A stretch of DNA of 64,000 nucleotides from Sepioteuthis lessoniana (GCA_963585895.1 CAUZXS010000135.1:62001-126000), one strand, 5' to 3'; numbered from the stretch's first letter, positions 43,804 to 54,365 are shown. Made by a program: numbers and translations. The notes: generated from the letters alone by a model not told the origin.

Positions 43804-44590
43804 CAACCAAAAACAACTTTAATCTATTACAACATTCTGCAGTCGATTGGTCAGTTTATGCGTTTTGTTTACGTTATTTCTACAATCTATTGGCTATGAC
43901 GAGCTATTAAGTATGGACATTAAAAGAACTGTAATCATTTGTGTTTTTAAGTCTTATGTTTGAGTTGTATGCCCACTAAACGGTATATCTTCTAAAATAA
44001 ACTATAAAATGGAGTATTTCTTAGAAAAAAATAATAAAAAAAACAAATAAATAAATGAAAATCAAAGCTTTAAGATTTTTACAAAGAAATGTACCTGTTT
44101 TGCAGTTAAAGAAAAAAATAATAAAGCATTTGATTATCGAAATTCGCCCTAGATACTATATTACTTACAGATATCTATACCAAGAATATCGTCCACAAAG
44201 TTTTCTCTGTAGGTTGAGCCCTCCGGTGGAGAACTGCTGGCTGCTACATGATCGTAAATGTAAAGCTCTTCTCATGAATTAAGCTCTCCGGGTAGCCTAT
44301 TGTAAAAGCCTTAAATGTCCTTTGCTTACGATGAAAAAGAGTTAAGATGTCTGACTGACGAAAAATCGGCCAAGTTTCGATTCCAGCTTGAAGCATCTCG
44401 CGTGTCTAGACTTTGTATCATAACGCTCAGCCAGCAGACGAACCATGACAGGTTGGGAATTATAAGGCATTATGTAGTAGCTTTCGTTTGTTTACACTTT
44501 TGCCTTACCAGATACCAGAGTGATCAATTCATTCGATGACCTTTGCATTATGCGAGTGTCAGCCGTTAATTCCTTCGCTAGAGAGCTCAT
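43804..44590. other. AT-rich spacer, nothing supported
   Basis: Open frames 44055-44282 and 44315-44539 lack recognisable motifs. Confidence 0.45.
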
Positions 44591-44608
44591 ATATATATAT
44601 ATATATAT

Positions 44609-44860
44609 ATCATCATCATCATCATGTCGCGCCGCCTGCGCGGATATCCCTGACCGTCTCTCGCCATTTCTCCCTATCATTCATCGCCTCCGGCAGGTCT
44701 TCAGGGTTACATCCCGTGTCCTCACACAGCTGCTGTATGTAGGTTCGTGCTGGTCGTCCCACTCTTGCACATCCATGTGTGGGGGTCCACAGGAGTACAT
44801 CGCTTATGAGCTCGTCCTTGCTTCTCCAGCAGTGTCCTGCGTACATAACCACTTATTGAT
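44609..44860 (-). pseudogene. RTE LINE 3' tail with ATC repeats
   Basis: Minus reads HCWRSKDELISDVLLWTPTH, GRPARTYIQQLCEDTGC, EDLPEAMNDREKWRETVRDI and then (GAT)n on the sense strand at 44609-44624, the short-tandem 3' end typical of RTE elements. Severely 5' truncated. Inserted beside a (TA)n. Confidence 0.85.
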
Positions 44861-44880
44861 TTACTGACGACCAACACTCT

Positions 44881-44920
<40 letters not shown>

Positions 44921-44922
<2 letters not shown>

Positions 44923-45145
44923 TCATCAAAACAAGCCTTGTAGCACATATTTTACGAACTATCTCTCACCATTCATCCCTGTTATCCATTGCTCACCGCA
45001 GGTTTTCCAAACTACATCCTGTGTCTTTACAGTGCTGTTGTAGGTTGGTTCTTGTTGGTCAGCCAACACTTGCTCGCCCATGTGAAAGAGTCCACAAGAG
45101 AATATCGCTTATGAGTTTGTCTTTGCTTCTCCAGCAGTCTTATAC
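44921..45145 (-). pseudogene. RTE LINE 3' tail, diverged
   Basis: Same order as the preceding copy (CTCACCATTCATCCCTGTTA, CTACATCCTGTGTCTTTACA, TTTGTCTTTGCTTCTCCAGC) with many differences; begins CATCATCAA after a (TA)n. Confidence 0.75.
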
Positions 45146-45379
45146 AGATACTTCGATTTAGGAAGGTGGGATTGAAACCTTATCGCATGAATCAGAAGGA
45201 TTCAGCAGGAATTACTTTATTCATTCGGCCAGAATATTTTAAGTTCGCTATCCCGTGTCGTTTTCGTTTTACAAACATTATGAGATATTTATAGATAGAC
45301 TTTTGAATATTGATATATAAAAAAGATGCTGAACGGTGATATATAATTATATTTAGAAAACAGTGGGTCAGAATATTGT

Positions 45380-45425
45380 TTATTATATATATATATATAT
45401 ATATATATACATGTGTGTGTGTGAG

Positions 45426-45464
<39 letters not shown>

Positions 45465-45652
45465 ATGTGTGCGGGAGTGTGTATATATATATATATATAT
45501 ATATATGTATTTCAATATAAAGAAATATTTATAATTATGCCTATATATAGGCGTATGGATGTGTTTACTTTCATATGCATACACGCGTTTATATAGAGTA
45601 TATATAGGGAAAATAACCGTATATGCCATGGAGTAGGGTGCGTGGATAGAAG

Positions 45653-45690
<38 letters not shown>
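45380..45690. repeat. (TA)n/(TG)n microsatellite block
   Basis: Several alternating TA and TG runs at 45384-45506 and a TA run at 45654-45689 that abuts mariner D. Confidence 0.9.
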
Positions 45691-46578
45691 GATAAGTTTC
45701 CAGACTTTTTTGTATGGGCATTTAAAATTGTTGTAGACTGTCGAAAATTCAGTATGTTATTGCTATACATCTTATGCGATGACTGGCAAATCTTTATGAT
45801 TTCAAGTTCAAATGAACACCTACAGCAGCAATTGGAATACACCCTACTAAAGCCTGATTGTCACGGCTGGTGAATTTCAAAAATGCAATCTGGACGTGAG
45901 GACACTTTAGAAAGACGATATGCAATAAAATTCTGTTTTAAACTTGAAAAAAATGCCACAAAAACCTATGGAATGCTTCAGACTGCTTTTAAAGCATCTT
46001 GCATGAATCGAGCATCGGCTTTTGAGTGACATAAGAGATTCAAGGAAGAAGGGAGTCTGTGAGGGATGATGAGAGGTGTGCGAGGAGTAAGGAAGTCAAT
46101 ACACCAGAGTCGATTGGCCAAAGGGTTAGGCTTAGGGTTACTATGTTTAGGCTTTTAAGAGAGTTCAGGAAGAGATTCCGTCAGAAGAGGCCAGCACTCT
46201 TCAAATCGGGTCAGTGTGATTTCCAGCAGGACAATGCACTAGTCCACAACTCCATCCTTGTCACAGACTATTTGACCAAGATGGACATCAAAACAGTTCC
46301 TCAGCCTGCCTATAGTCGAGACCTTGCTCCCTGTGACTTTTGCTTATTCCCTAAGCTCAGAGGCTGACAATTGAGGAGATGAAAGAGGCTGTGACGAAGG
46401 TCATTGACACGCTCACACAAGAGGACTTCCATGGGGCCTTCAAGAAGTTGTTAGAACGATACAAGAAGTGCATTGCAGCCATAGGAGATTCCTTCGATGG
46501 GGACTAGAGTTTCATGTGTGTACTATCAATAAAAGTGCCCATACGAAAAAAGTCTGGAAACTTATCGTATGCACCGCG
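45690..46578 (+). mobile_element. Mariner-like element, copy D
   Basis: 3' terminus AAACTTATCGTATGCACCGC; the 5' terminus begins at CGATAAGTTTCCAGACTTTT, lacking the outer 8-9 bp, which appear overwritten by the adjoining TA array. Confidence 0.88.
45885..46507 (+). pseudogene. Mariner transposase remnant, copy D
   Basis: The N-terminal part starts MQSGREDTLERRYAIKFCFK and has a stop in place of W in the EWHKRF motif. The C-terminal part (46059-46367) is one frame across the deletion junction: VRLRVTMFRLLREFRKRFRQ, FQQDNALVHNSILVTDYLTK, AYSRDLAPCDFCLFPKLRG. A small deletion after KLRG shifts the frame; it ends near GDSFDGD. It shows directly that the helix-turn-helix half is fused in frame to the region before the second catalytic aspartate. 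Confidence 0.9.
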
Positions 46579-46579
46579 T

Positions 46580-46581
<2 letters not shown>

Positions 46582-46635
<54 letters not shown>
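46582..46635. repeat. (CA)n microsatellite
   Basis: CA run of about 52 bp next to mariner D. Confidence 0.95.
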
Positions 46636-46640
<5 letters not shown>

Positions 46641-46820
46641 AAATATACACAATTCCAACATTAACATTCTTTTGGCTCTATTTTTTTTTTTTTTCGATTT
46701 CTCCCAAATCGTTTTTTTTTTTTGTGCTTGATGGTTGTCGTATAAAGACGACATAAAAACAGCGGTCGCAGATAAGCACCCATTCAATTAAATACGTATA
46801 AAAACTAATATATACTAATT

Positions 46821-46825
<5 letters not shown>

Positions 46826-46858
<33 letters not shown>

Positions 46859-46863
46859 CTGAT

Positions 46864-46915
<52 letters not shown>

Positions 46916-46925
46916 ATCAGAAATA
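46826..46925. repeat. (TA)n with inverted flanks
   Basis: ATTTCTGATAAATCCAATAT and ATATTGGATTTATCAGAAAT flank a TA run (46855-46922), a perfect palindrome. Confidence 0.9.
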
Positions 46926-47200
46926 CTTCCCACATTTTAAACCGCACTTACGCTAAACTGAATTGTTTAAAATAGAACTCTTTTGACATTTAACTGTGTG
47001 TAAACAAAAACTATACTTATACTAAACTGAATTGTTTAAATTAGAACTGTTTGACTAAACTGAATAGGTTGAAATGTTTTTGACAATGAAACTGTGTACT
47101 CATGTTAAACTGAATTGTTTGAAATAGAACTGTTTATTTGTATAAAAATGGGCTTGGTACAAAATAACCAACAAAGTTTGATATGCCATAAAACACAAAC
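46926..47200 (+). mobile_element. RepA 3' part
   Basis: Internal tandem units (CTAAACTGAATTGTTTAAAA) and tail TTTGATATGCCATAAAACAC. Confidence 0.8.
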
Positions 47201-47244
47201 AAACAAACAATTTGAATGTTCATAAATTATCATTCTTTTCTATG

Positions 47245-47353
47245 TTTTACAGCAGTTGTAGCGTCGCGCCAATTTTTATCCAGGTTACAATCGTCTCGAG
47301 TGTCTAACCACATTGAAGAGTTGTGATACAACGAAACAGTCTGTTTGTGTATG

Positions 47354-47365
<12 letters not shown>
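47245..47365 (-). repeat. RepC fragment
   Basis: Reverse complement reads ACAGACTGTTTCGTTGTATC and TAGACACTCGAGACG, as in 17858-17930. Confidence 0.75.
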
Positions 47366-47399
<34 letters not shown>

Positions 47400-47402
47400 T
47401 AA

Positions 47403-47508
47403 TGCAGAATTTGAACCACATAGGCAAACTGGACGATATTCGGACTTTTGTTGTTATGTTTGGGAAACAACGAAGAAATGGTGGAAACTAGTTCCTAATT
47501 TGATGAAT
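47403..47508 (+). repeat. RepD, left arm of inverted pair
   Basis: GCAGAATTTGAACCACATAG, CAAACTGGACGATATTCGGA, AAATGGTGGAAACTAGTTCC match 47818-47962 in reverse orientation. Confidence 0.8.
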
Positions 47509-47539
47509 TTTTTCACACACACAAACACACACACTCACA

Positions 47540-47724
47540 CACATATATATATATATATATAATTCATTATGTATATGTATACTTATTATACATATATATA
47601 TATATATTTGATACATACGTGTATATTTTTCATACATATATTTTTCATGTATATATAAAATACATATATGAAAGATAAATATATATAAAATATATAAAAA
47701 TACATAATAAATTTACTCGCACAG

Positions 47725-47762
<38 letters not shown>

Positions 47763-47768
47763 ACACAA

Positions 47769-47816
<48 letters not shown>
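47540..47816. repeat. Microsatellite block between RepD arms
   Basis: (CA)n 47517-47540 and 47727-47765, (TA)n 47541-47560, 47591-47608 and 47775-47816, and the AT-rich ATATAAAATACATATATGAA stretch. Confidence 0.9.
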
Positions 47817-47817
<1 letters not shown>

Positions 47818-47818
<1 letters not shown>

Positions 47819-47958
47819 CAAAATTAGATTAGGAACTAGCTGCCACCATTTCTTCGAAGTAATATCCTTGGACATATAAAGGAATGGTTCCTAAACATAA
47901 GAGCAAAAATACGAATATCATCCAGTTTGCCAATGCAATTCAAATTCTGCAAAGATTA

Positions 47959-47962
<4 letters not shown>
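47818..47962 (-). repeat. RepD, right arm of inverted pair
   Basis: Contains AGGAACTAGCTGCCACCATT, ATCATCCAGTTTGCCAATGC and CAAATTCTGCAAAG; longer than the left arm by about 35 bp. Confidence 0.8.
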
Positions 47963-48034
<72 letters not shown>

Positions 48035-48196
48035 AACTTTATACATATACATATAAATACATTTAGAGATGCCAGTGATTTCAAATTTTTTATAAGTCTT
48101 CTCCAGCGACTCATGATATTTATTCGTTCAACGTATAAATATGAATTTCAGACTAATTCATATATATATATATATACATGTGTGTGCATGTGATTG

Positions 48197-48253
<57 letters not shown>

Positions 48254-48274
48254 CATATTAACCACTATAGACAA

Positions 48275-48343
<69 letters not shown>

Positions 48344-48350
48344 TATATAT
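47963..48350. repeat. (TA)n/(TG)n/(CA)n microsatellite block
   Basis: TA runs 47963-48010, 48150-48172, 48197-48250, 48300-48350; TG run 48011-48034; CA run 48273-48299. Confidence 0.9.
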
Positions 48351-48975
48351 ATTGTGAGGAGGCGTATTTGAATATTCTTGCACGCGAATATGCATTTGTA
48401 CATTGAGAGATACGTAAATACTTACACGCCAAGATGCATATCTTTTACAAGGGATCTTGTAATGTTCACTCGAATGAGGCTGGATCGTGCATGTCCGGGA
48501 TGATAAAAGCCAAATGTACGCCTTGCTCCGTGTTCAGCGCCAAAAAGAAAGCGAGCTGAATGATTTATGTCGATTCTATCGAAGATCTCGTTCTTCCCGA
48601 TTCCAGACCCCTGACCAGCCAACTACTCAGTCCTATTTAATACTCTAAGCGCCCAAAAATTGCAGGGAACTAATAAAGATTTTTTTAAATATAAAAATAA
48701 CAATACACTCCATTTTCCCATACCTTTGATTTTATATTATTTTGAATGAAGGAATAGAGAAAAGGGCCGTGATTGATTATTCTTTTTACGGAACAGAACT
48801 GCATAGGAAAAAAACAACTCCTCTGTTTTAAAATGGCTTCCAATAGTATTCTTGTGTATATTGTGACAGATACGGTATTAGTTTTTTCTTGTTTTTAAGA
48901 GACTTGGTGCAGCTGAACCTATTCCCCTCCAATACAACAAACACTTAAATTATCCTTCTACTGCTACCTATTGAT
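48351..48975. other. Apparently single-copy stretch
   Basis: 48351-48640 is less AT-rich than the surroundings and matches no family found here; minus frame 48422-48622 has no recognised motif. Confidence 0.4.
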
Positions 48976-48980
48976 ATATA

Positions 48981-49440
48981 ATATCATCATCATCATCATC
49001 ATCATGTCGTGGCGCCAGCACGGATATCCCTGACCCTCTCTCTCCACTTCTCCCAATCGTTCATCTCCTCTGGCAGGTCTTCAGGGCTACATTCCCTATC
49101 CTCACATAGCCCCTGAATGTATGTTCGTGCTAGTCGTCCTGCTTTTTCTCGGCCATATGTGGGGGGGGGTCCATAGAAATACATCACTTATGAGCTCGTC
49201 CCTGCTTCTCCAGCAGTGTCCTACATTTCTGGTTCGTCTAACTTGGATAGTTTTCGTGATGGGAGGTAGGTGGCCGAATAGTTGGTGCTTTGTGGGATGT
49301 TGCCGCCAGGATTTGTTCAATATTGCTTGCAGCATTCTTGTGTAATTGCCGTCTAGCTTTTTCTCCAGCCGTTTTGTTAGTATCCAAGTAGTGCATCCAT
49401 ATAGCAGTATCTATACGACCGCTGCTTGAAGACAATTATC
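48981..49440 (-). pseudogene. RTE LINE 3' end, longest copy
   Basis: (ATC)n at 48981-49004, then minus-strand REKAGRLARTYIQGLCEDRE, SPEDLPEEMNDWEKWRERVR in one frame, and upstream pieces in other frames (ASNIEQILAATSHKAPTIRP, HCWRSRDELISDV). Contains a G-run expansion at 49163-49170 that shifts frame. 5' truncated. Confidence 0.8.
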
Positions 49441-49530
49441 TGTAGCCTAAGGATGAAAAAAGCTTATTCACATTGTTATTCACTAAACTTTGTTTTCTCG
49501 AGAACTCAAATGTCAAATTGCTTGCAGGAT

Positions 49531-49768
49531 GGAGTTCCTGTGGTGTAGTGGCTAACGTGCTGGGCTGTGATATCGTGGTAAGCGAGTTCGAACTCCAGTC
49601 ACATTATTACTCTCATTGTCTGACTAATATTCTTAGCAGAGCTTTAAACCCTCTTATCTCCCCCAGCTATGGGTTAAATAGCACCACTACTGTTCTTTCA
49701 TAGTGGTAGATTTGGCATTAAGTAACCCACGAAGGCTGATATGACATTAAACAGAGAAACCAAACAAA
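49531..49768 (+). mobile_element. SINE-B copy
   Basis: GGAGTTCCTGTGGTGTAGTG (A box), GAGTTCGAACTCCAGTCACA (B box), tail GGCATTAAGTAACCCACGAA then GGCTGATATGACATTAAAC. Confidence 0.85.
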
Positions 49769-49977
49769 AAACAATCAGTCTTCTTATACTAACTGCTATT
49801 ACGAAGTAATCATCCTGCTAAAATCTTTTATTTATTTATTTGCTGAACAAATCTTTAATTTTCAGCATTATCTTTTCCCCTGTCAATGCACTTGATTCAA
49901 TTACAAGCGAAATACTCGTCCAAGAGACGGAGAAACTTACGTAATATTAAAAGTTCTGTTACCTTACAAGATTTCCG

Positions 49978-50071
49978 ACTAGCAAACCTACACGGGTGAG
50001 TTCGAGTCTCATTGGGTGCCCCATTCATATGGCCTTGTGCCACATCTAAGCCAAAAGCTTAGTAAATTACT
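49978..50071 (+). mobile_element. SINE-D, 5' truncated, with perfect duplication
   Basis: Starts within the head (ACTAGCAAACCTACACGGGT), B box GAGTTCGAGTCTCATTGGGT, CCTTGTGCCACATCTAAGCC, ends GCTTAGTAAATTACT. 17-bp duplication ACCTTACAAGATTTCCG at 49961-49977 and 50072-50088. Confidence 0.9.
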
Positions 50072-50509
50072 ACCTTACAAGATTTCCGTATACATTCTTG
50101 TTGTGAGAAAAAGTAGTGTTGTTTTTGCTGGGTTCTGTTTTATTTAGTACTTTAAGAAATAATTATATTTTCTGCAAAGCATTTATTTTTTTATATTTTT
50201 GTCGTTAGGATTAGTCTGCATGAATTTGCCACTCAATACATAGCCTAATATTTTTGATAAGAATAAAAATTAGTTTACAGCGAAATATATTCAGTGAATC
50301 ACCAAAAACTTAATTTTCCCTTTTGATTTGTAAATGTTGCGAAAAACGTCAGAGTTTTAACTCATTACTTTCGACTTCATCCTCCATTGTAAATGGTAAA
50401 ACAAATTTATGATAAATACAAAAGATTTTGATTCATAGCTAGAGTTGGTTAAATAAACAACTCATTAGTTTGGTTTTATGGCATATCAACCGCTGTCAGT
50501 TATTTAATG

Positions 50510-50561
<52 letters not shown>

Positions 50562-50563
<2 letters not shown>

Positions 50564-50806
50564 GGCCGTACAGTTCCAGACATGCAGGACACTGCTGGAG
50601 AAGCAGAGATGAACTCATAAGAGATGTACTCTTATGGATCCTCACACATGGCCGCGCAAAAGCAGGACGACCAGCACGAACGTACATTCAGCGGCTATGT
50701 GAGGATACCGGATGTTGTCCTGAAGACCTACCTAGGGCGATGAACGATAGGGAGGAGTGGCGAGAGAGGGTCAGGGATATCCGTGCTACCAGCGCGATAT
50801 GATAAT

Positions 50807-50812
<6 letters not shown>
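50562..50812 (+). pseudogene. RTE LINE 3' tail inside (TA)n
   Basis: Plus frame 50470-50802 includes HAGHCWRSRDELIRDVLLWI, GRAKAGRPARTYIQRLCEDT, EDLPRAMNDREEWRERVRDI, ending GATATGATAATGATA. Nearly identical to the 57366 copy, so recent. TA runs on both sides (50513-50561, 50821-50853). Confidence 0.85.
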
Positions 50813-50857
<45 letters not shown>

Positions 50858-50859
50858 CT

Positions 50860-51118
50860 ACCTCATTGGCCGAGTGGGTAGAGTGTTCGACAATGGTCCG
50901 GGACCCTTAGTTCAATCCCAGGTCGCCTCATAGCTAAAACTTTAAAAATGGTACTTGATACCTCCTTGTTTAGCACTCAGCAATACAAGGTATGTATCGA
51001 GAGTAAAGTGGAGCAATCCAGGGAAAGGAGTAGCACCCTCCCTTACACGTTGGTGTAGTAGCTATTGAAAACGGAGCCTTCTGGTCGCCCTCGACTACAG
51101 TCGCCAAATTCACTTATA
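50860..51118 (+). mobile_element. SINE-C, near full length
   Basis: Head CTCATTGGCCGAGTGGGTAG: TGGCCGAGTGG is a perfect A box. B box AGTTCAATCCCAGGTCG. Tail CCCTCGACTACAGTCGCCAA then ATTCACTTA. Confidence 0.9.
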
Positions 51119-51207
51119 TATATATGTATATATATATATATATATGATTCGTAAACACATTTTGAGGGGGTTTTGTACAAAGTAAAATGGTTTCAAGTAT
51201 TGCTATA

Positions 51208-51499
51208 CCCATATTTATCAACCCTCCGCTTGGGCAGGATATGACACAAGGTCAATTTTTAAGCGGCGTCTAACAGGTTTGAATTCAGAGTTTTCCTTCT
51301 CCTAGACTAGTTACCTCGCCAAGGCTAAAGAAAACGGTCTGCCCTACTATTTACCCAAAGCTGGAGGGAGAATAATTGGATTCTTACCTTTTCCAAGTGT
51401 ATTAGTGCTATGTAAAATGCAATCAGTCCCGTCCAGGATTTGAACTCGTGTTGCCGTGTCTATTTCATACGACGATAACCATTACACTCCGGGCACCTT
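51208..51499 (-). mobile_element. SINE-A with perfect duplication
   Basis: Tail complement to head complement GATAACCATTACACTCCGGG. 13-bp duplication AAGTATTGCTATA at 51195-51207 and 51500-51512. Confidence 0.95.
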
Positions 51500-51844
51500 A
51501 AGTATTGCTATATAACAGTCACAATTTAACATTGGTCATTTGTTTATGCACAGTATGTTCTGTTTAACCTATTAGGTGCTACCACTCCGGGCCAGAGTGG
51601 ACCTTGGGGCAATGACAATGAAAGGGTACGCCATATTGCCCAAATCTCAAAGACAAGAGCTTAGCCATCAGATGGTTTAATGATGTATTCAAGACATTTG
51701 TTGGGTAGGGAATCTTACTCCACAGCAGAGATGCAGTCGGTGTATTCTACAGCCTGTTCAACAGAGAAAGAGGCATTAAGGAGTTACAATTAATTCATCT
51801 TTCTCTTACATCACACTGACTTTATTATTAAGGCTAGTTTTGTT

Positions 51845-52560
51845 TGTTTGTATTTTATGGCATATCAACCCTTCTGGTTTTTATCATGAAGGATTTTCGG
51901 ACTATTGTCTTCATCTTTATTGTTATTTCCTTAACGCTTCAGCCGATATGTCCTTCGGCCTTCTTCATGTGTTTGTCGAACTCGGGAACCTTCACGGAAC
52001 TTCGAACTACGTCCGTGAAGATTCCCGAGTTCGACAAACACCTGAAGAAGGCTGGACAACATATCGGCCGAAACGTTGTGGAAATAACATTAAAGATGAA
52101 GACAATAGTCCGAAAACCCTTAATGATAAAAATCAACAAGCTTCGTCTCAGAAATTTAGACAACCAACCCTTCTGGGTTAAATAATGCTAAACCCTGTTT
52201 ATATTTATATTTATATATATGATTTGTAAATGAATAGTTTGTCGGTAACATTTTTGTTTGCACACAGTTAAATTGTTCCAAGTATTACAATTCATTGTTT
52301 GTACACAGTTAAAGGGTTTCAGATATTGCTATTCATTATTTGCACACACTTAAATGGTTCCAAGTAATGCGAATTATTGTTTCCAGATAATTGAATGGTT
52401 AAAAGTATTACTATTTATACACTTAAGGGGGTTTAAGTATTTTTATTTAATACTAATAATTCTATTCAATATTAATCATTTGTTTGCACAAACTTTAATG
52501 GTTTTAAGTATTGCTATTTAATATTAGTAATTCTATAAAACAATTTGTTAAAAAGAAGTT
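51845..52560 (-). mobile_element. RepA variant copy split by fold-back element
   Basis: Tail complement GGCATATCAACCCTTCTGG, interrupted, then CAACCCTTCTGGGTTAAATA and the long variant body (TGTTTGCACACAGTTAAATT units of about 60 bp) to 52560. Confidence 0.8.
51878..52164 (+). mobile_element. Fold-back element, copy 1, 121-bp inverted arms, with duplication
   Basis: Arms 51878-51998 and 52012-52132 are inverted copies with scattered differences; loop ACTTCGAACTACG. A 32-nt extension (52133-52164, ending GAAATTTAGACAAC) is present only on the right. Perfect 12-bp duplication CAACCCTTCTGG at 51866-51877 and 52165-52176. Open frames on both strands (51844-52185 plus, 51939-52163 minus) encode nearly the same peptide because the sequence is a palindrome; the peptide VPEFDKHMKKAEGHIG / IPEFDKHLKKAGQHIG is not one I can assign. 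Confidence 0.9.
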
Positions 52561-52749
52561 ATCAACAAAAAAATTATACACCTTGCATATGTTTTGGGTC
52601 GATTAAAACTTTTTCGATTTAATTTCAGACTTTGGTTTAAAATGCCTGTTGCTTCTACTATTTTTTGAGAGTCTCATTTCTCAGTTTTAACTCTGATATC
52701 ACTTATCATATTTTACTTCTTTGTTTTTAAATTTTATTTTATCAATTTT

Positions 52750-53195
52750 ATCTGGGGTTATAGAATACACCAACTGCATCTCTGCAGAGGGGTAAGAGTC
52801 CTCCAACGAGTGTCCAGAATATGACACTAAACAATCTGATGGTGAGGCTTCAGTAATGCTGGAGTTTTGGGGAATACAGAGAAACACCTTCGTTGCCATA
52901 GCTCCCAGGTGGCACCTGATAGGGTCCTATCTATGAATCAAATAGAACTAAACTGCGTAATTACACTAAACTGAATTGTTTCATTTAACTGTTTTTACAT
53001 TTAACTGTATGTTTAAACTGCGTACTTACGCTAAACTGAATTGTTTGAAATGGAACCGTTTTGACATTCAACTGTGTGTAAACAAAAAACTATATTCATG
53101 CTAAACTGAATTATATGGAACTTTTATCTAAATGACTTAATTCGACATTAAATGACCCGATAAGGGTTGATACTCCGTAAAACAAAGCAACCAAG
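52750..53195 (+). mobile_element. RepA copy
   Basis: TGGGGTTATAGAATACACCA to GGTTGATACTCCGTAAAAC. Confidence 0.85.
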
Positions 53196-53469
53196 CAACA
53201 ACTATTTATTTATTTTGGGGCTACGACAATCTTGTTTACCTTCGTCGGACATTTTTCGAGATTTCCTTTATTTGTCCTCCATTTTGTTTTGAATTTTTAA
53301 TCTATCTTATTTATGCTGTCTTCTTATTAACGGCGAACAAATTTTTTGCTGTTTCGTTTTAATTTTGTTTTTTTATCATATACTATAATTTTACATGCTT
53401 CCATGAGTAGAAAATAGCATTTTAAAAGAACTTGAAAAACTGTATATATATATCATAATATCTAATACT

Positions 53470-53759
53470 CCATATTTACCAACCCCTCCACCTGGGGAGG
53501 ATATGACACAAGGCCAATTTTTTAGCAGAGTTTAACATGTTTGAATTCAGAGTTTTCTTTCTCCTAGACTTGTTGCCTCACCAAGGCTGAAGAAATCAGT
53601 CTGCCGTACTATTTACCCATAGCTGGAGAATAATTGGAATCATACCTTTCATAAGGGTATTAGTGCTATATGAAATGCAGTCAGCCTCGTCCAGAATTTG
53701 AACTTGTGTCACCATATCCATTTCCTACGACGATAACCATTACACCACTGGCACCTCCC
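53470..53759 (-). mobile_element. SINE-A with perfect duplication
   Basis: Tail complement CAACCCCTCCACCTGGGGAG to head CCATTACACCACTGGCACC. 16-bp duplication CATAATATCTAATACT at 53454-53469 and 53760-53775. Confidence 0.95.
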
Positions 53760-53775
53760 CATAATATCTAATACT

Positions 53776-54160
53776 AAGGATATATCTACCCGGTATTTAT
53801 TTGCCTTCCAACGAGAACAAATACAGGTTTAAATGCAGGGTTTAATGTTGAGTCAACGTATAAGTAGTGAGAGAAATTTCCCGATTCCTATAGTCAGTGC
53901 CACAAAAGTGTCATGGCAACCCTCCCACTACTTTAGTGAGTAATGGAAAGGTTCTGTTCAAGAAATTAATTCATTCTGGCTCAGACAACGCTTCATTTTT
54001 GTCATGTCTGATCCAAAGACGAGACATTACTTTAATTTTTCCACCTCTACGCGAAGGTTGATGACACGATGCGTCCTGCTTAAGGGTTAGGGTTAGGTAC
54101 CCCAAAACTGCATGCCCAGCTAAGCCTAGCCGCATAAACGGCTAACGGTGAGACCCTAGA
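53776..54160. other. Spacer, nothing recognised
   Basis: Contains a short AAGGGTTAGGGTTAGG telomere-like run at 54082-54097. No gene. Confidence 0.45.
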
Positions 54161-54164
54161 AAGC

Positions 54165-54315
54165 ACCGCCTCATTGAAAATTTTAGTAATTTAATAAGCA
54201 TCTTACTTAGATGTGACACAAGGACGTATGAATGGGGCACTCAATGAGACACGAACTAACTTGTAAAAGTTTGATAGTCTAGCTTGCAAACCATTACACC
54301 ACCGGAAGCGCCAAA
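54165..54315 (-). mobile_element. SINE-D copy
   Basis: GTGACACAAGGACGTATGAA, GGGGCACTCAATGAGACACG, CTTGCAAACCATTACACCAC. Confidence 0.75.
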
Positions 54316-54362
54316 TCCAAAGTGATTTTATGAGTTTCTTCGATTACTTTAAACAATTTTTA

Positions 54363-54365
<3 letters not shown>

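Larger units (their letters stand above)
50465..51770 (-). mobile_element. RepA copy opened by (TA)n, RTE, SINE-C and SINE-A
   Basis: Tail side 50465-50512 (GGCATATCAACCGCTGTCAG), (TA)n, then variant body from 51145 (GATTCGTAAACACATTTTGA) and 5' end complement at 51550-51765 (GTGCTACCACTCCGGGCCAG). Other RepA copies have TA runs at the same site, which is evidently a preferred landing place. Confidence 0.7.

Noticed and set aside
46117..46143. True telomeric end inside the window
   Set aside because: The TTAGGG-like block is internal to mariner copies, at the deletion junction.
51844..52185. 113-residue ORFs on both frames and strands
   Set aside because: Same peptide appears on both strands because the sequence is a palindrome; belongs to the fold-back element.
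54082..54097. Interstitial telomere
   Set aside because: Only two to three TTAGGG-like units; too short to support.
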